Notes under the pieces: generated by a model
Seen by the model: only the letters and a program-made list of their open reading frames with translations
What the model was told of the DNA's origin: nothing
The model's database searches: none
Translations under genes and position numbers: made by a program
In this document: positions 13,013 to 33,330 of the stretch, one piece after another
Layout of the letters: every line of letters begins with the position of its first letter
How positions within the stretch are numbered: position 1 is the first letter of the stretch
Origin: Hybos culiciformis
Taxonomy: Eukaryota > Arthropoda > Insecta > Diptera > Hybotidae
NCBI GenBank assembly: GCA_964007475.1
Contig: OZ023273.1
Coordinates: forward strand, 41,851,525-41,915,524
Reading direction: 5' to 3'
DNA: 64,000 bases

Positions 13013-13580
13013 GGGGGGTTGGACATTTGTCCGCGAGACATTTGTCCGCGATTTGTTTTTGTATCGCGGACATAAAAATGATATTTGTCCGCGATTCGAA
13101 ATGTCTTTTGTCCGCCGCGGACAAATGACATTTTCCAAAATGTCATTTGTCCGCTAAAAATGTAAAAAATCAATCGCGGACAAATGACATTTTGCAAAAT
13201 GACATTTGTCCGCTAAAAATTCGAAATAGCAATTGCGGACAAATGACATTTTGCAAAATGACATTTGTCCGCTAAAGTTAGAAAATTCAATCGCGGACAA
13301 ATGTCATTTTGCAAATTTTGAGACATTTGTCCGCGGCGGACAAATGACATTTTACAATCGCGGACAAATGACATTTTGCAAAATGACATTTGTCCGCTAA
13401 AGTTAGAAAATTCAATCGCGGACAAATGTCATTTTGCAAATTTTGAGACATTTGTCCGCGGCGGACAAATGACATTTTACAATCGCGGACAAATGACATT
13501 TTGCAAAATGACATTTGTCCGCGAAGTTTTCCATACAAATTTCATCGCAGACAAATGTCCCGCGGACAAATGACGGCGCC
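13013..13580. mobile_element. palindromic 'word' element, copy 1 (ACATTTGTC family)
   Basis: 568 bp, GC- and CpG-rich. It consists of the 9-bp word ACATTTGTC and its reverse complement in alternation, separated by CGCG-type spacers and by hairpin tips CATTTTGCAAAATG. One end reads GGGGGGTTGG and the other GGCGCC. Flanks GTTGGAAA (13005-13012) and GTTAGAAA (13581-13588) form an 8-bp target-site duplication with one mismatch. A 125-bp internal module is tandemly duplicated (equivalent points 13272 and 13397). Apparent reading frames through it are only repeats of the word. Confidence 0.75.
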
Positions 13581-14184
13581 GTTAGAAAGTATAGAACTGG
13601 CTTTAAATTTTGGGTTTTTTTTGCCTCAAATTGAAAAAAACTTTTGACAAACATATTTGCTGCGATTGTGAAGTAAAGGAAACAGATAATAAAAAAATAA
13701 ACCCAGAAGTAAAGCTTAAATATCACTCTCCAGGGCTGGTGACGTGGAATTTTGATTTCTTTAATTTTCTAAACAATTTTTAATTAATTTCATTTAATTA
13801 AAAATTTTTTTTACATATTGCACAGAAATAAAATTCAAATACAGTCTTTTGAAATTCCGCTAGAGGTGTTTTTAATAGAATTTTTGTCGTATTTTCACAG
13901 CACTGAAGAGTGATATTTTAGCTCTGCGTTTGATTGTTTTTATTATCGGTTTTCTTTATACAATCTCAGCAAATATGTTCAAGTTTTTCGTAGGCTAATT
14001 GAATCTTAAGTCCAAAAAAAAGAAATTTTTAAAATTAGGGACATGGCATCAGTAATTAAGGTTTTGTTTACCTTTTTTACAATAATTATAATTATTTTTT
14101 CCTTTTTTGTTAAATAGGACAAAGTATAAGGATTGATAACATAATAACAACTCAACACGATTTCGATACGAAGTAAATTTAATT

Positions 14185-14330
14185 TCTTTGGCCGTCTTTA
14201 AAACTGGCCGCCTGTGGTCGGCGCCCGCAATGAACTATTTACAGGCACGGCCCTGCTACCCCCCTCCAAGTTTCAGCCGATTCTGGGTAGTTCACGCCAT
14301 CTGCAGTTTAGCCAACGATTGGGCTTAAAT
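14185..14330. repeat. GC-richer dispersed-repeat-like island
   Basis: It contains GGCCGCCTGTGGTCGGCGCC, CAGGCACGGCCCTGC and a C-run. The composition contrasts sharply with the surroundings and resembles a transposon fragment. I cannot assign a family. Confidence 0.3.
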
Positions 14331-14526
14331 TTGCATAGCTTCTTCTTTTCGATTTTAATTTAATGTGGTCTTTAACGATCTGTATGTAAAGATCAAGATT
14401 TGATTTTTTAAACTTGTTTTCTGTTTACTATTTTTTTCAATTTCTGAAGGCATTTAAGAGCGATTTTTGACGAAGTTGGCAACGCTGAATATATGTGAAA
14501 AGAAAACAGTCAGATGTACTATTAAT

Positions 14527-14636
14527 GGTTCCGTGATCGGGTTGACACAGAATTGAGTTTTCGTTGAGTTGTAAAATTTCATGTTAAAAATTAACTCAAC
14601 GAAAATTCTAGTCTGTTTCAACTCGATCATGGAAAC
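14527..14636. repeat. 110-bp imperfect inverted repeat
   Basis: The left arm begins GGTTCCGTGATCGGGTTGA and the right arm ends TCAACTCGATCATGGAAAC. The arms meet around a short centre after matching AACTCAACGAAAA segments. It is probably a small MITE. No clear target-site duplication was found. Confidence 0.5.
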
Positions 14637-15265
14637 AATAGAATGATTAGAAGTTGAAATTTTATTCAGCCCCAAGAAAAAAATATTAAGATTTCAGAAT
14701 ATTGTTCTATTTTTTGTTTTTCAAATCAAAAAAATTAAAATTTTGGGTTTACCGCCACTTTAAAATACCTAGACTTGAATTTTGAAAATAATTTCCAGAT
14801 AATTGAAAACATAGTGAGTGGTATTCGACTTTTATATTTAAATTTGAGAATTGTCTTAAATAATTACTAATTCTATTTGTCATATATTAATGAATGAAAT
14901 TTGTATATTTAATTAAATTAAATAATTTAATAAATTTTTAACGTAAATAATTTCTGATCTCGTTAAAAGAAAACAAAATTTGTACCATTTACATTACGTT
15001 TCACTTCCAAGTCAATCAAGTCATAATGTAATTTTTTTTATTAACCAACCAAACAACCAAAAGGAATTGACAGACAGCGGTACCACATAAATTTTTATCA
15101 ACACCTGGCAACATGTTTTAATATTTTTGATAGGAGAAAAAGAAAATTAATTTTTTTTTTTAATGTTTTATTAATTTTTCAAATAAATTTAATAAATAAT
15201 ATTAATTTGTAATAAAAAACGTAAAACAATTTTAAAAACTCTATCAATAAAATATTAAATTTAAA

Positions 15266-17029
15266 ATGGGAAGCATTGATAAAGCTTGCATTTCAGGTTT
15301 TCTATGCAGATTATGCAGTGAAATGCATAGAATTGTAAGAAAATTAAAAAAAAAATTAATTTAAATTTTTATAAAAATTTAATTTTTTTTTCTCAATTTT
15401 TATTTATTTTTTTTTCTGTTGTAGGTTATTCATATTTACGGTGATCAAGGCAGAAAACATAATTTAGCTGAAAAAATCAATGGATATCTTCCGATAACAG
15501 TAATATGGACTTTCTTATTTCAACAATAATTTATGTTGAAAAAATATTTTAATTATAAATTAAAAATCCTACGATGCCAAAGTGATTGTTGTGACACTTT
15601 CGCCTCAACTTTCTAAATTTTATAATTTTGTTTTGTCTCTGAAAGAATTGTTTGTTGATATCTATACCTATTTAAAAAGACCCTGAAACTTCCATTCATT
15701 TTATTTTAATACGTAGGTGTAGGTACCTACCTACTTACTAGAGGTAAGGGACCTACCTATGTATTCTCAAAATTTTTGATAGATTAATTAATTTTTTTTT
15801 GCATAGAATAGTGAATATTTTTTTCCAGCGAAATGTTTAATAAAAATACCTACCCATATTGTTCAATAACAAGTTTTTTGACATTTTTATTACAGTAGGT
15901 AGGTAAATAGTTTCCTGCTTGCTTCCTGTTTACATATGGTACATATCAATATTTAATTTAATTTACTTAAAAAATAAATTAAAAAAATTATAGTGTAACC
16001 AACCCCTAATGAGATGAATAATATAGGTATTATTTGTAATTGATACAAACTAATATTCTCTCTAATTACAACTATACTATACTCTTTGAAATTATGAATT
16101 CAAAGCTCTTCAATCGAAAAAAAAAATGAAACCATATACCTACCCTTTATTCCACTTCTTGAAGTCTCATTTGTTCAAATGCAACAAATATCTTCTCTTC
16201 AGTTTGGTAAATAAAAACAAATGAAAAATTCGAAATCCAAAAACGAGAGTTTTTTTTTTTTTTAAGTTCATTTATTATATAATATTTCATTTACAATATG
16301 TATAATGCAAAATACATTAAAAACCTTATGCTCCAAGATCCTATATTGGCTGATGTTGTAAAAGTTGGTTTTGAGAAGATTGATTTTATCATTAGAAATA
16401 TATTAATAACCAAATACAATTTATTTTTCTATACTTTTACGATACTTCTTATGATGTGATATTTTAATAATTTATGTCCTAATTTGTTATCCTTAAAAAA
16501 AAAAGTGTATTTTTATTGGTATTCAAAAAGAAAAAATAAATAATATTCATAATATTATGTTTTTGCAGATATCACCAACTGATCCATTGCCAAAGACAAT
16601 ATGTGAAACTTGCTTGAGACGCGTACAACAGCACTATGATTTATTAATAAGACTTGAAGTTTATAGAGAAAAAACATTCAAAATATACAAAAAAGTACAT
16701 TTATAACTTGAAATAATTTAGAAATATAATTATTTTACTGAGTATCATTTCAGGTTCCCACAATACCCAGATTATGTGGCCCTCCACCAGCAAGAGCTAG
16801 CATTGGTACAAATACTGAAAGCTTAACATCTGAAAATCAAATAACATCTACTGCATCATCTGTAGAAACAGCTGCAGCAGAAGAGACTGATAGCCTAACA
16901 GAAGATTATGATTCATCTGATGATGACGAGCTTGATGCACTTTTTCGATTAGAAGCAGCATCTTCAATGGGTGCAAGTAGTTCAACGCGATCAGATCCTG
17001 AAAATGCAGAATCCAGTCAAATGACTTAA
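15266..17029 (+). CDS. ZAD-domain protein, short, without C2H2 fingers
   Basis: Four exons, all joined in phase 0: 15266-15334, 15425-15499, 16569-16694 and 16754-17029, giving 181 residues. Each junction has a GT donor and an AG acceptor after a pyrimidine tract. A zinc-finger-associated domain (ZAD) is visible: the first Cys pair is CRLC (C14, C17) and the second CETC (C60, C63), with the typical SPTDPLPKTIC lead-in and a helix after it. In insects the ZAD is a nuclear dimerisation domain, usually at the N-terminus of C2H2 transcription factors. Here no C2H2 finger follows. The protein instead ends in a Ser/Thr-rich stretch with an acidic patch (EDYDSSDDDELD, about residues 138-149). I do not recognise the orthologue. 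It may be a dimerisation partner of longer ZAD proteins (inference). An AATAAA overlaps the stop codon and a second lies at 17316-17321. Confidence 0.8.
15500..16568 (+). other. intron 2 of the ZAD gene
   Basis: 1069-bp GT-AG intron between phase-0 exons. It contains palindromic GGTACCTACCTA-type repeats near 15720 and no nested gene. Confidence 0.75.
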
Positions 17030-20000
17030 TAAAACATTTATTATAAATTTAAAATGAAATCAGAAAAAGGATATTTTGTTAAATCTCAAGAAATGTATTC
17101 GAATCAAAGGGTGTAGTGATATGAATCCTGTGATATATTTTTCTTAATTAAATTACTAAAGAATTCATATGAGTATGAACTAACAATTAAATTGCATATT
17201 CATTAAGTTGAGTTTAAATTTCGATAAACTAGTTATTAATTCTTCTGGAAAAGCATTTTAGACGAACATTTTGGTTCTTTCCCATTTTTGGAATTATATT
17301 CTGTACAAAATTCACAATAAAGAACTCTTATCCATTCTTTTTTTTTAATTAAGCAACAAATATGTATGTATTTTTATTGCATTAATAGTATTTTTGATAA
17401 GAATTAAGGTTATAACTCTTAGATTCAAATCAATTTTCAAACTTCTGAATAGAAGATTTATTATTAGTTAACATTTTTTCAAATCTATTAAGACTTGGAT
17501 TAAAAAATACTAAATTGAAGGTTGGAAACAAAAAAATTATGATTCAAATTCTAATTTCATACAAATAATTTGTTTCCGAATTCTGGATTACATACATCGT
17601 GTTTCGTGCTGAATACTTTATTTATGACAAGAACAAATTATATTTTGTATTTGCAACTTTTAATTTAAAAATCTAAAAAGAAGGGACGATAAGTTATTTA
17701 TTTATTTAAATATTGTTTGAATTTCATCTGGTACGTTATAAAATATTTTTTCTGAAGCTTATATAAAAACTTTGTTTCAGTTCGACTAGAATAAAATTAA
17801 CCCACATACACTTCACTTTTGTTAAACTACAACGGATATGAAATTTTCAAAATATCGTTTTATCTACTGACTTATTTATTGAATTCAAAATTTTATTCAA
17901 TAAAAATTTCAGACATTATCATTTCCTCCGATAGTAGATTCTAATGAAAAATGGAAAAAGAAAAGCATTTATACTTTAAAGTAAAAACAGGCGGAATAGA
18001 GATTATTTAATAAACCAAAAAAGAAGTAAATGTTAAACATTTTGGCTTATCAATAATTTCGATAACTTATTCTATATTTTAATGCTCATCGAGATAGTAA
18101 AGCTTTACATTTCACAAAGATTTTTAACAAAATTTCCACACTGATTTATTATTATTATTCAAAATATTGTATTAATTATCGAAAGTTATTGTTTCTTCTC
18201 TCAATAAAATTTAGCCTTTAAGTTTTTATTTTTATTGAGTTTTTTTTTAATTTTCTTAAATACGTATAGTTAATAAAATTACTGCCATACTAAAATTAAA
18301 GGGTTCAAGTACACAAATTAAATAAATTTTTATATTTACTATAATTTTTGTACTTCTTTTATCGTTAATGATTAGATTTTCTATAATGACACATAAAAGA
18401 AAATTGAATGGAAATTTTTTTTCTTAGTAATGGCAGATTATTGTAATTAATTATGTTTTTATTTATAAAGAATTTCAGCTTGTTCGCACAAAAATTGCGA
18501 TTTATTCTTTCAAATCAAATAGGAAGACATTTTTCGTCAACATAGTGTAAAAATGATTATGTCCCCTATGTTCCAGATATGATCTAATAGTTATTAAAGT
18601 GATTGCCATGGGTGTTATGAATTAAGATCGATAACCCTGCTTTCATATTCTATTTTGCTAAATTGAAGGAATATTTTTATTTTAGCTGGAAAAGGATTTC
18701 GTATTCTTCTGAATGTAGCCCGGATAAAAAATGTTAAAAAAATTACACAAATGTCTACTCAAAAAGATTGAGTTGAAAATTTATTGTAAGTTTTTAAATA
18801 AAAAACAATTATTTTTTTTTAATTCTTTTTAATTTACCTCTCTTTGCAAGCGACTTTAAAAATATATATATAATTCTATCGAATCCATATAGATTTTTCA
18901 TTTAGCATTTTTTCTTTTATTTTATGTTTAATTAATTACAAACATACTTTATTGATAGCTTTAGAAAAAAATTTTCATGCCATCTGAATAAGGTATGTAT
19001 TTCAAAATTATATGTAGCCGCTTTTAAAGGCTATCTAATTTACAATATTTTTATCCGATGGATCCAAAAAAGAGTAAAAAACAAATTACTTAAAACATGT
19101 ATGCTTTTTGCTCATTTTTTCTTCAAGATCAATTTATTGATTTATAAAATTTTTTTTTCGCCGATAATAAATTGATCTACATGCACATGATTTATATATC
19201 ATGAAAATATTTTATAGTAATTGCCTTTTTTAGTCTGATTTGGAATTTTTCCTTATAAAATTATATTTAATGCTGTTTTAAAGATAGAAGAGAGCAACAA
19301 AATATACTAGAACTTAAATAATATATTAATTTTAAATTAATTATCTAAAAAATGACTCGGTAAAAAATATTTTTTTTTGTAATATAAATATTTTAGATTT
19401 TAGTGCATAATTGTATAATATTTAATAAAAAATGTCTAATTTTTGGTTAAAAGATAAATGCCAAAAAATGCATTATCAAATTAAAAATTATTTAAATTTT
19501 TTTATACAATGTCTAATTATAAATTTTTTGAGATTTTATTTTAGTACCATTTGAACGTACATCTATCTTTTCGTCTTATAAAACTTTAACGAAGAACCAT
19601 TATAAATTTCACTTTGAAAGGATGTATAATAAATAAACAATAGAACTTGAGTTGTTATTTAATATTAAGTGCTTTCTACAAATATCAAGATTTGTGGTAA
19701 ACCCTACGAAAAAAGTATTATACGCATATAATAGGTTTTTAAATACTAGTTTAGTTATATGGATAATATTCACTTATCATTTCATAGCGAAACTTAAATG
19801 TGACTTTGTCCGTAAAAAATTAAATTCGATTGTTAATTTAAGCAATAAATTAATTTAGGCACGTACCTATATGTTGCGTAAGACCCAGTTCTATAATAAA
19901 TTAATTATTATTAAATTATTCGGTTTAATGAAATTAAAAATTTTGTCTGATGGGGGTTCAATATTATTCTTTTTTAGAATCAACAAAAGCTAAAGCTGAA

Positions 20001-21726
20001 ATGAATTTTTTCATATAAAAATACAATGACTATTGAACAGAAAAAAATTCAAGCAATCAGTATCTTGTACACAAAATTCAATGCCTCATAACTTAAGAAG
20101 ATATCAAGCATCATAAATAAGAATTTACGGAAAATAATATTAATTTAAACATAATTATTAAAAAAAAGTTTTTAAAATACATTTTAATACTCTTTATAAT
20201 TTTTTTTTTAATTATTTTGCAAAAATTAACAAATTAGCGAGTATTTTTTATTGCTTTTCTAGTAAATATTTTTGAAAGAGATACTGTGTTCAATAAGAAT
20301 ATGTACACATTTATTTTTTATTTAATGGGTGTTAAATATAATCAAATATACGTATAGAAAATATTTAAATTAGCAAATAAACAACAATTTTAATTGCTCG
20401 AACATTGAATACAAAATAATACATATTCTCATTTTTTTTTTTTTAGTTTCATATTTTTAGTCGAGTAATGACAACGAAAACCCATTTCACATTAGGTATT
20501 GGTTTTTAGGATACCAGACATTAACAACAATTTTAAAACTACAAAGAATAAGATTATTATGTCTTAAAAATTCAGTTACTGATACCGAAACCGTAAAGGC
20601 AATGAATTGAAAATATGAAGCAGAAACAAGGTTTATGAGAAAATGAAATTGAAAAAATATATTGTGTGTTTGATAACCATAAACGTTCTCTATTTTTTCA
20701 TTTCAATTTTTTTTGTCTTTTAAGTTTTACTTATTTATTATTAATTTGCAGATTTTATAAAGGGGGTTTTAACATTTTTTTATTGTTCGTATATTTATTG
20801 TATATATAATATATATTTTGGAGATTAATTATCATATTCATACATATATTTTTATACATATGTATAATGTATATTATATATTTACAAAACATATTAATTT
20901 TTTTAAATAATTTATTATATTTTATAAGCCTTTATAAATTGAGTATTTATTGTATTCTATTTATTTTCTCTTCAAGGTAATTATTCACTAAAAATAAAAA
21001 TAAAATTTTCAAAGATGACATAACTTTTTTTTTAACAATTAGAGTGAATAAAAAATACTGATATTTAAAAAAAAAAAATCGTTAAAGATCGTTTAACTAA
21101 AAAGTTTAATATAATATTTTAATTAAGATGATAATGATAATATTGATATAAATATTATTTAAAGTTTACAATATAAGAACCTTGAAAAGAAAAATAATAT
21201 TTTTTTTGTCTAAGGAAATTGAAAAAGATGTGGACATTATTGATTTATATCTTATATTCAGGTCAAAAATTGTACAACCAATATTAAATTTTATAAGAAC
21301 TGTAATTATAGTTAATGAAATCTAAAGCGCTTTTACACATACGCACTACTAAAATTCGGCATTTTTTGTTTAAATGAATAAACTTTTTAAGGAACACTCA
21401 AAAGCGCTTTGAAATTTTTTACAATAAAAAAAAGTTTTTATATATTTATTTTTTTTTTATCTATTTTTGTGTTTATATTTGAAATTTATTTTTCTTTTCC
21501 GAATTCATATCTAAGTTGTGATAGTTATATTCCTTTAATATTGAAATTATTTGTTTAAAGAAAAATTAATTTTTGGAAAATCGAATAGTTTCCATATTAC
21601 AAAAATTTTATTTTTATGTTAATGATGGACTGATATATTGATAAAAATACTTATTTTGGTCATAAGTAAGCAATTTGTCTAAAATATGTATTTTATATTT
21701 AAATTTTTTTGAATAATATTTTAAAC
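17030..21726. other. intergenic, AT-rich
   Basis: It starts with the 3' untranslated region of the ZAD gene (AATAAA at 17316-17321). After that I see no exon, RNA gene or defined repeat. A 68-codon frame at 19652 has no recognisable content. Confidence 0.6.
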
Positions 21727-21734
21727 TCAAACAT

Positions 21735-22210
21735 GGCGCAGTGAAATAAGGCCGCGGGAAATAAGGCCGCGATAGGTTTTTTGTTGCGGTCTTATTTCAT
21801 TTTGAAAAATGAAATAAGGCCGCGAAAAATCCTCGCGGTCTTATTTCATTTTGAAAAATGAAATAAGACCGCATAAAATTCCTCGCGGCCTTATTTCGTT
21901 TTGAAAAATGAAATAAGACCGCGACAAAAAAAACAATTATTCGGAGGGCTAATTTCATTTTTATAAATGAAATAAGGCCGCGTAATCTTGTGAGGTGAGC
22001 ACACAGGGCAGGGGGCAGCAGGGCGGCGGGCGGGCGGTTGGTCAGTGGGATAAGGCCGCGAGGAAGTTTTTGCGGTCTTATTTCATTTTGAAAAACGAAA
22101 TAAGGCCGCGAATTAATTTTCGCGGCCTTATTTCATTTTGCAAAATGAAATAAGACCGCAACAAAAAAACGTCGCGGTCTTATTTCCCGCGGCCTTATTT
22201 CCATCCCCCC
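21735..22210. mobile_element. palindromic 'word' element, copy 3 (AAATAAGGC family)
   Basis: 476 bp. It has the same scaffold as the elements at 13013 and 32378, but the word is AAATAAGGC/GCCTTATTT (with G/A variants). It begins GGCGCAGTG and ends ATCCCCCC. The hairpin tips are CATTTTGAAAAATG or CATTTTGCAAAATG. It is flanked by a perfect 8-bp duplication TCAAACAT (21727-21734 and 22211-22218). It is interrupted near 21985-22050 by a G-rich insert unrelated to the word pattern. Confidence 0.8.
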
Positions 22211-22218
22211 TCAAACAT

Positions 22219-24344
22219 TTATCATTTTTATGCTTACCTAATTTTAAATACCTGTGTTTGAATTTTGTAAAATACAAAATAACAAAAAAGTTTTTTTTTA
22301 TCACTGTTCAATGAAAGGCAAAAAGAATTGTTTTTAAAAGTTTTGTCAAACGAAAAATTTAAAAAACTAAACTTTAAAAAATATTCTCCTTTTTAATTGC
22401 ATATTGTTTTAACTGACGGAATAGGATATGCATTTTGAAACATTAAATATGAATTCGTTTAATTTTAATCTAAAATTCATTTTATTTAAATTTACGATAT
22501 TGCTATTTTTCCTTCTAAAATTTGGTGTATCACACAATCACTTAACTCATTCATAATACGCTTAGTTGTTTTTAAAATTTGGTCAGCGTAGTATTTAAAG
22601 TAGTAATAACATCTTTTTCTGAGCTTTCTATACAAAAAAAATTAATTTGATAAATATTTGTATTATAATATATAATTGTTTGTTTATAAATTAGAAAAAA
22701 TTTAACATCATTTTTTTATATTTAATATTGATTACTACCTAAAATTTTATATTGTTTGAAATTGGAATGCAAGCATTTTTAAAATAAAATAAAAATGTTT
22801 TAGCATACCATTTTTCGGCTTTTTTTAAAGTAAAAAATAAAAATGTTCATTGTGAGGTAATTATAGAAAAAGTTGTAAGAAAATATCAAAGAAAAAGTTT
22901 TTCATATTTTATAATTTATCACTCTCAACAGAACCATAGAAATATGAAAAGTAAAAATTTAATAACTATTCTTTTATCTGTGCGAGGATACGACATATTA
23001 CTTTAACTATCTGGAAAATATAATGTTCAATTGTATTACTGTCCCGCAGTACTATTCCTCCGTATTTAGTTTGCAAATCTTTTTTCTTTTATAGGGTTTG
23101 TATTCATAATGTAAAAAAGCCATTTGAGATTTTTTATACGTTTTCACATTACAAAGAAAACACAAACATAAAAAAACATATCGAGAAATTTCTTAAATAT
23201 CACTTAAGATTTTTTTCTTCTGAAGGAGTTACAACAGTAAAAAGTATTAATAAAAATTGTTAATAATGGAGCTTTGCATCAAAAACATAATTGTTATAAT
23301 TATGCGTTTTTTTTATTTATAAATATCTAATGTATTATTTTTATACTTTTTCAGCAAAACAAACTAAAATATAAAAAGTTATTTTTTTAAATGCTTGCAA
23401 TGAGAATTTGGATATAATGAAGTCTATTTTTCTGATCTATTGATTTACGTTTTCTTCAAATTATGATCACATTTGTAAATATTTTTTAAATATATATATT
23501 TTTGTCCAACAATAATTTTTTCTCTGTTAATTTTAAATGCTACTAATTTTTAACTTTATTTAGAACGAAAATTTCTAAGTTTGAACTTTTTTTTTTAATT
23601 TATTCAAGTTTGTTACATTGATTTTGATATTCTAAATTTTTTTTTAGAACTCAAGCTTAATAAAATTCAGCAATAATTTTAGGATTTTATTCATTTTTAA
23701 TTTGTGTTTTTATTAATCGAAAACAAATTAAAAGGAATATTAAATAAAATAAATACATAAATAATTAGGTTGATGGATCCCAGTTCTACAATTAGATGTC
23801 TATTGATGTGTAATTGCTAGACATTTTATGTTCTCTGTTATTTGTTTTAGAAAAAAAAAGGACAATTACAGAAATAAATTTAATGAATAATAAAATTTGG
23901 TTTTTAAGCAATTAAACTTGCCTAAAGATGGAATATAAAATTTTTCAACCCACAGCCGCCCATTAAAATATTTTTTGGACTTATGATATCATTATTTTTT
24001 ATATTAAAAAATAAACTTACAGTTTTTATTAGTGTAAAATAAAAATTTAAGTAAAAATTTAAATTAATTAAATTAATAATTTGTTTGTATAAATACTTTA
24101 GAAATTCATTTATTTCTAAGATCTTAACAATTAAATAATTATTAAGCTTGAGTAAAATTAAAATTTTAAAGTTATTTCATCCAGTTTGAAAAAAGTTGAT
24201 TAAATTTTTATCATATTTTTTAAATTTCAATAAAAATAGTTTCTATAATCACTAATATTAAAGTTTTCAATATTACAATATTTTTACCATAAGTAGCAAC
24301 CGAAAATAAGATTTAAAAAATTACTAATATTAATTTTTTTGTAG
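22219..24344. other. intergenic between the palindromic element and the Vilse 3' end
   Basis: AT-rich. The part nearest 24344 is the Vilse 3' untranslated region, with a minus-strand AATAAA at 24109-24114. Nothing else supported. Confidence 0.6.
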
Positions 24345-32048
<7,704 letters not shown>

Positions 32049-32377
32049 TTTCCATTTGTTAAAATTGGAAATAAACTAAATTACTAAATATATATTTAAA
32101 ATTATTTTATTTTATTTTTAAAATTTTCTTAAAAATTAACAAAAAAAATGTTTGCATTTCTTCAGGAAGAAAAAATTTTTTTTATGTTGAAATGTCGTTT
32201 GTCACTTTTATTCACCACAGTTGCATTATTATGAAAATAATCAACCCTGATTGTGGTGAAAAGTCAGTTCATACGGTTTGTTAAATTGCCATTTTCAAAT
32301 TCAGCATAATGGGTCGTTTGCATTTAAAATTTATTTATGATACCTGAATTTTTTTTCCTGAATTAATGAAGCACTTT

Positions 32378-32731
32378 GGCGCCGTGACATTTGTCCGCGG
32401 GACATTTGTCCGCGGGACATTTGTCCGCGATGAAATTTGTATGGAAAACTTCGCGGACAAATGTCATTTTACAAAATGACATTTGTCCGCGATTGTAAAA
32501 TGACATTTGTCCGCCGCGGACAAATGTCTCAAAATGAGCGGACAAATGACATTTTGCAAAATGACATTTGTCTGCGATTAATTTTTATCGCGGACAAATG
32601 ACATTTTGCCAAATGACATTTGTCCGCGGCGGACAAAAGTCATTTCGAATCGCGGACAAATGTCATTTTGATGTCCGCGATACAAAAACAAATCGCGGAC
32701 AAATGTCCCGCGGACAAATGTCCAACCCCCC
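32378..32731. mobile_element. palindromic 'word' element, copy 2 (ACATTTGTC family), inverted
   Basis: 354 bp, reversed relative to the copy at 13013. It begins GGCGCCGTG and ends AACCCCCC. It carries three tandem terminal words where copy 1 has two, and only one copy of the internal module. Nearly the full length aligns with copy 1, including the non-word segments (for example the ATACAAAAACAAAT stretch near the C-rich end). I find no convincing target-site duplication. It sits in the 1.7-kb gap between the Vilse and SUV3 start codons. Confidence 0.72.
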
Positions 32732-33187
32732 TTTAAAGTATAATTTTATTTTGCAAATTTTCTGCAAATCGTCAGGTTATACCTACTTTCAAACCATGAA
32801 AACTAAAAATAAAATGTATATATCAAACCAAAGAACCAAACACAGAACGAACCTATTTTTTTTCGAAACCATGAAATTCATGGTTGATAACTTGATGAAT
32901 TCTGTCGAAGCTATAAGCCACTATTTTACCTTAAAAGGGGACCAAATTCTATTTTTACTTTGGAAAGACCCACTTTCACAGCAAGTAGGACAAATTAATA
33001 TAAAATTCTGAAAAGGGAGATTAAAAAATTATCATAACAAATTTAATTCTACAACTTTACGGCTACTTTAAAGTTGGCCTAAGATAGAGTGATTTCTATA
33101 AGTAAAATCGTCTCAGATCCCGTGGTTTCAAGGGTTAAACTTTTTGCATGCTATTTTGCGTGAAATCCCAACAAACCAGAATGGAGT

Positions 33188-33330
33188 AGATAGCAAAAAG
33201 ATTAATTTTTAGATTAATCTTTTTGAAAATAGAGAGATCAAAAGATCGATGTTCAAACCATAATAGAGAGATAGCAAAAAGATTAAATTTTTAATTAATT
33301 TTTTTTAAAATAGAGAAAGCGATAGACCAT
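33188..33330 (+). repeat. 81-bp-spaced direct repeat upstream of SUV3
   Basis: The segment AGATAGCAAAAAGATTAA plus about 30 following bases occurs at 33188 and again, diverged, at 33269. It is in the Vilse-SUV3 intergenic region. Confidence 0.55.

Larger units (their letters stand above)
13589..15265. other. region upstream of the ZAD gene
   Basis: Holds the GC-richer island at 14185-14330 and the inverted repeat at 14527-14636. The last 300 bp before the ZAD start are AT-rich, with no clear TATA or initiator that I would defend. Confidence 0.5.

Noticed and set aside
13013..13580. CRISPR-like repeat array
   Set aside because: The host is eukaryotic, repeats alternate in orientation, and spacers are not unique equal-length sequences.
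13213..13726. Several open frames of 65-104 codons on both strands (repeated FVRG, KCHLSA, ADKC motifs)
   Set aside because: They are translations of the repeated 9-bp word array. They appear in several frames and strands at once and have no conserved start.
32568..33011. 147-codon plus-strand frame between Vilse and SUV3
   Set aside because: The first third is the palindromic word element and the rest has no recognisable content. It is unlikely to be a gene.
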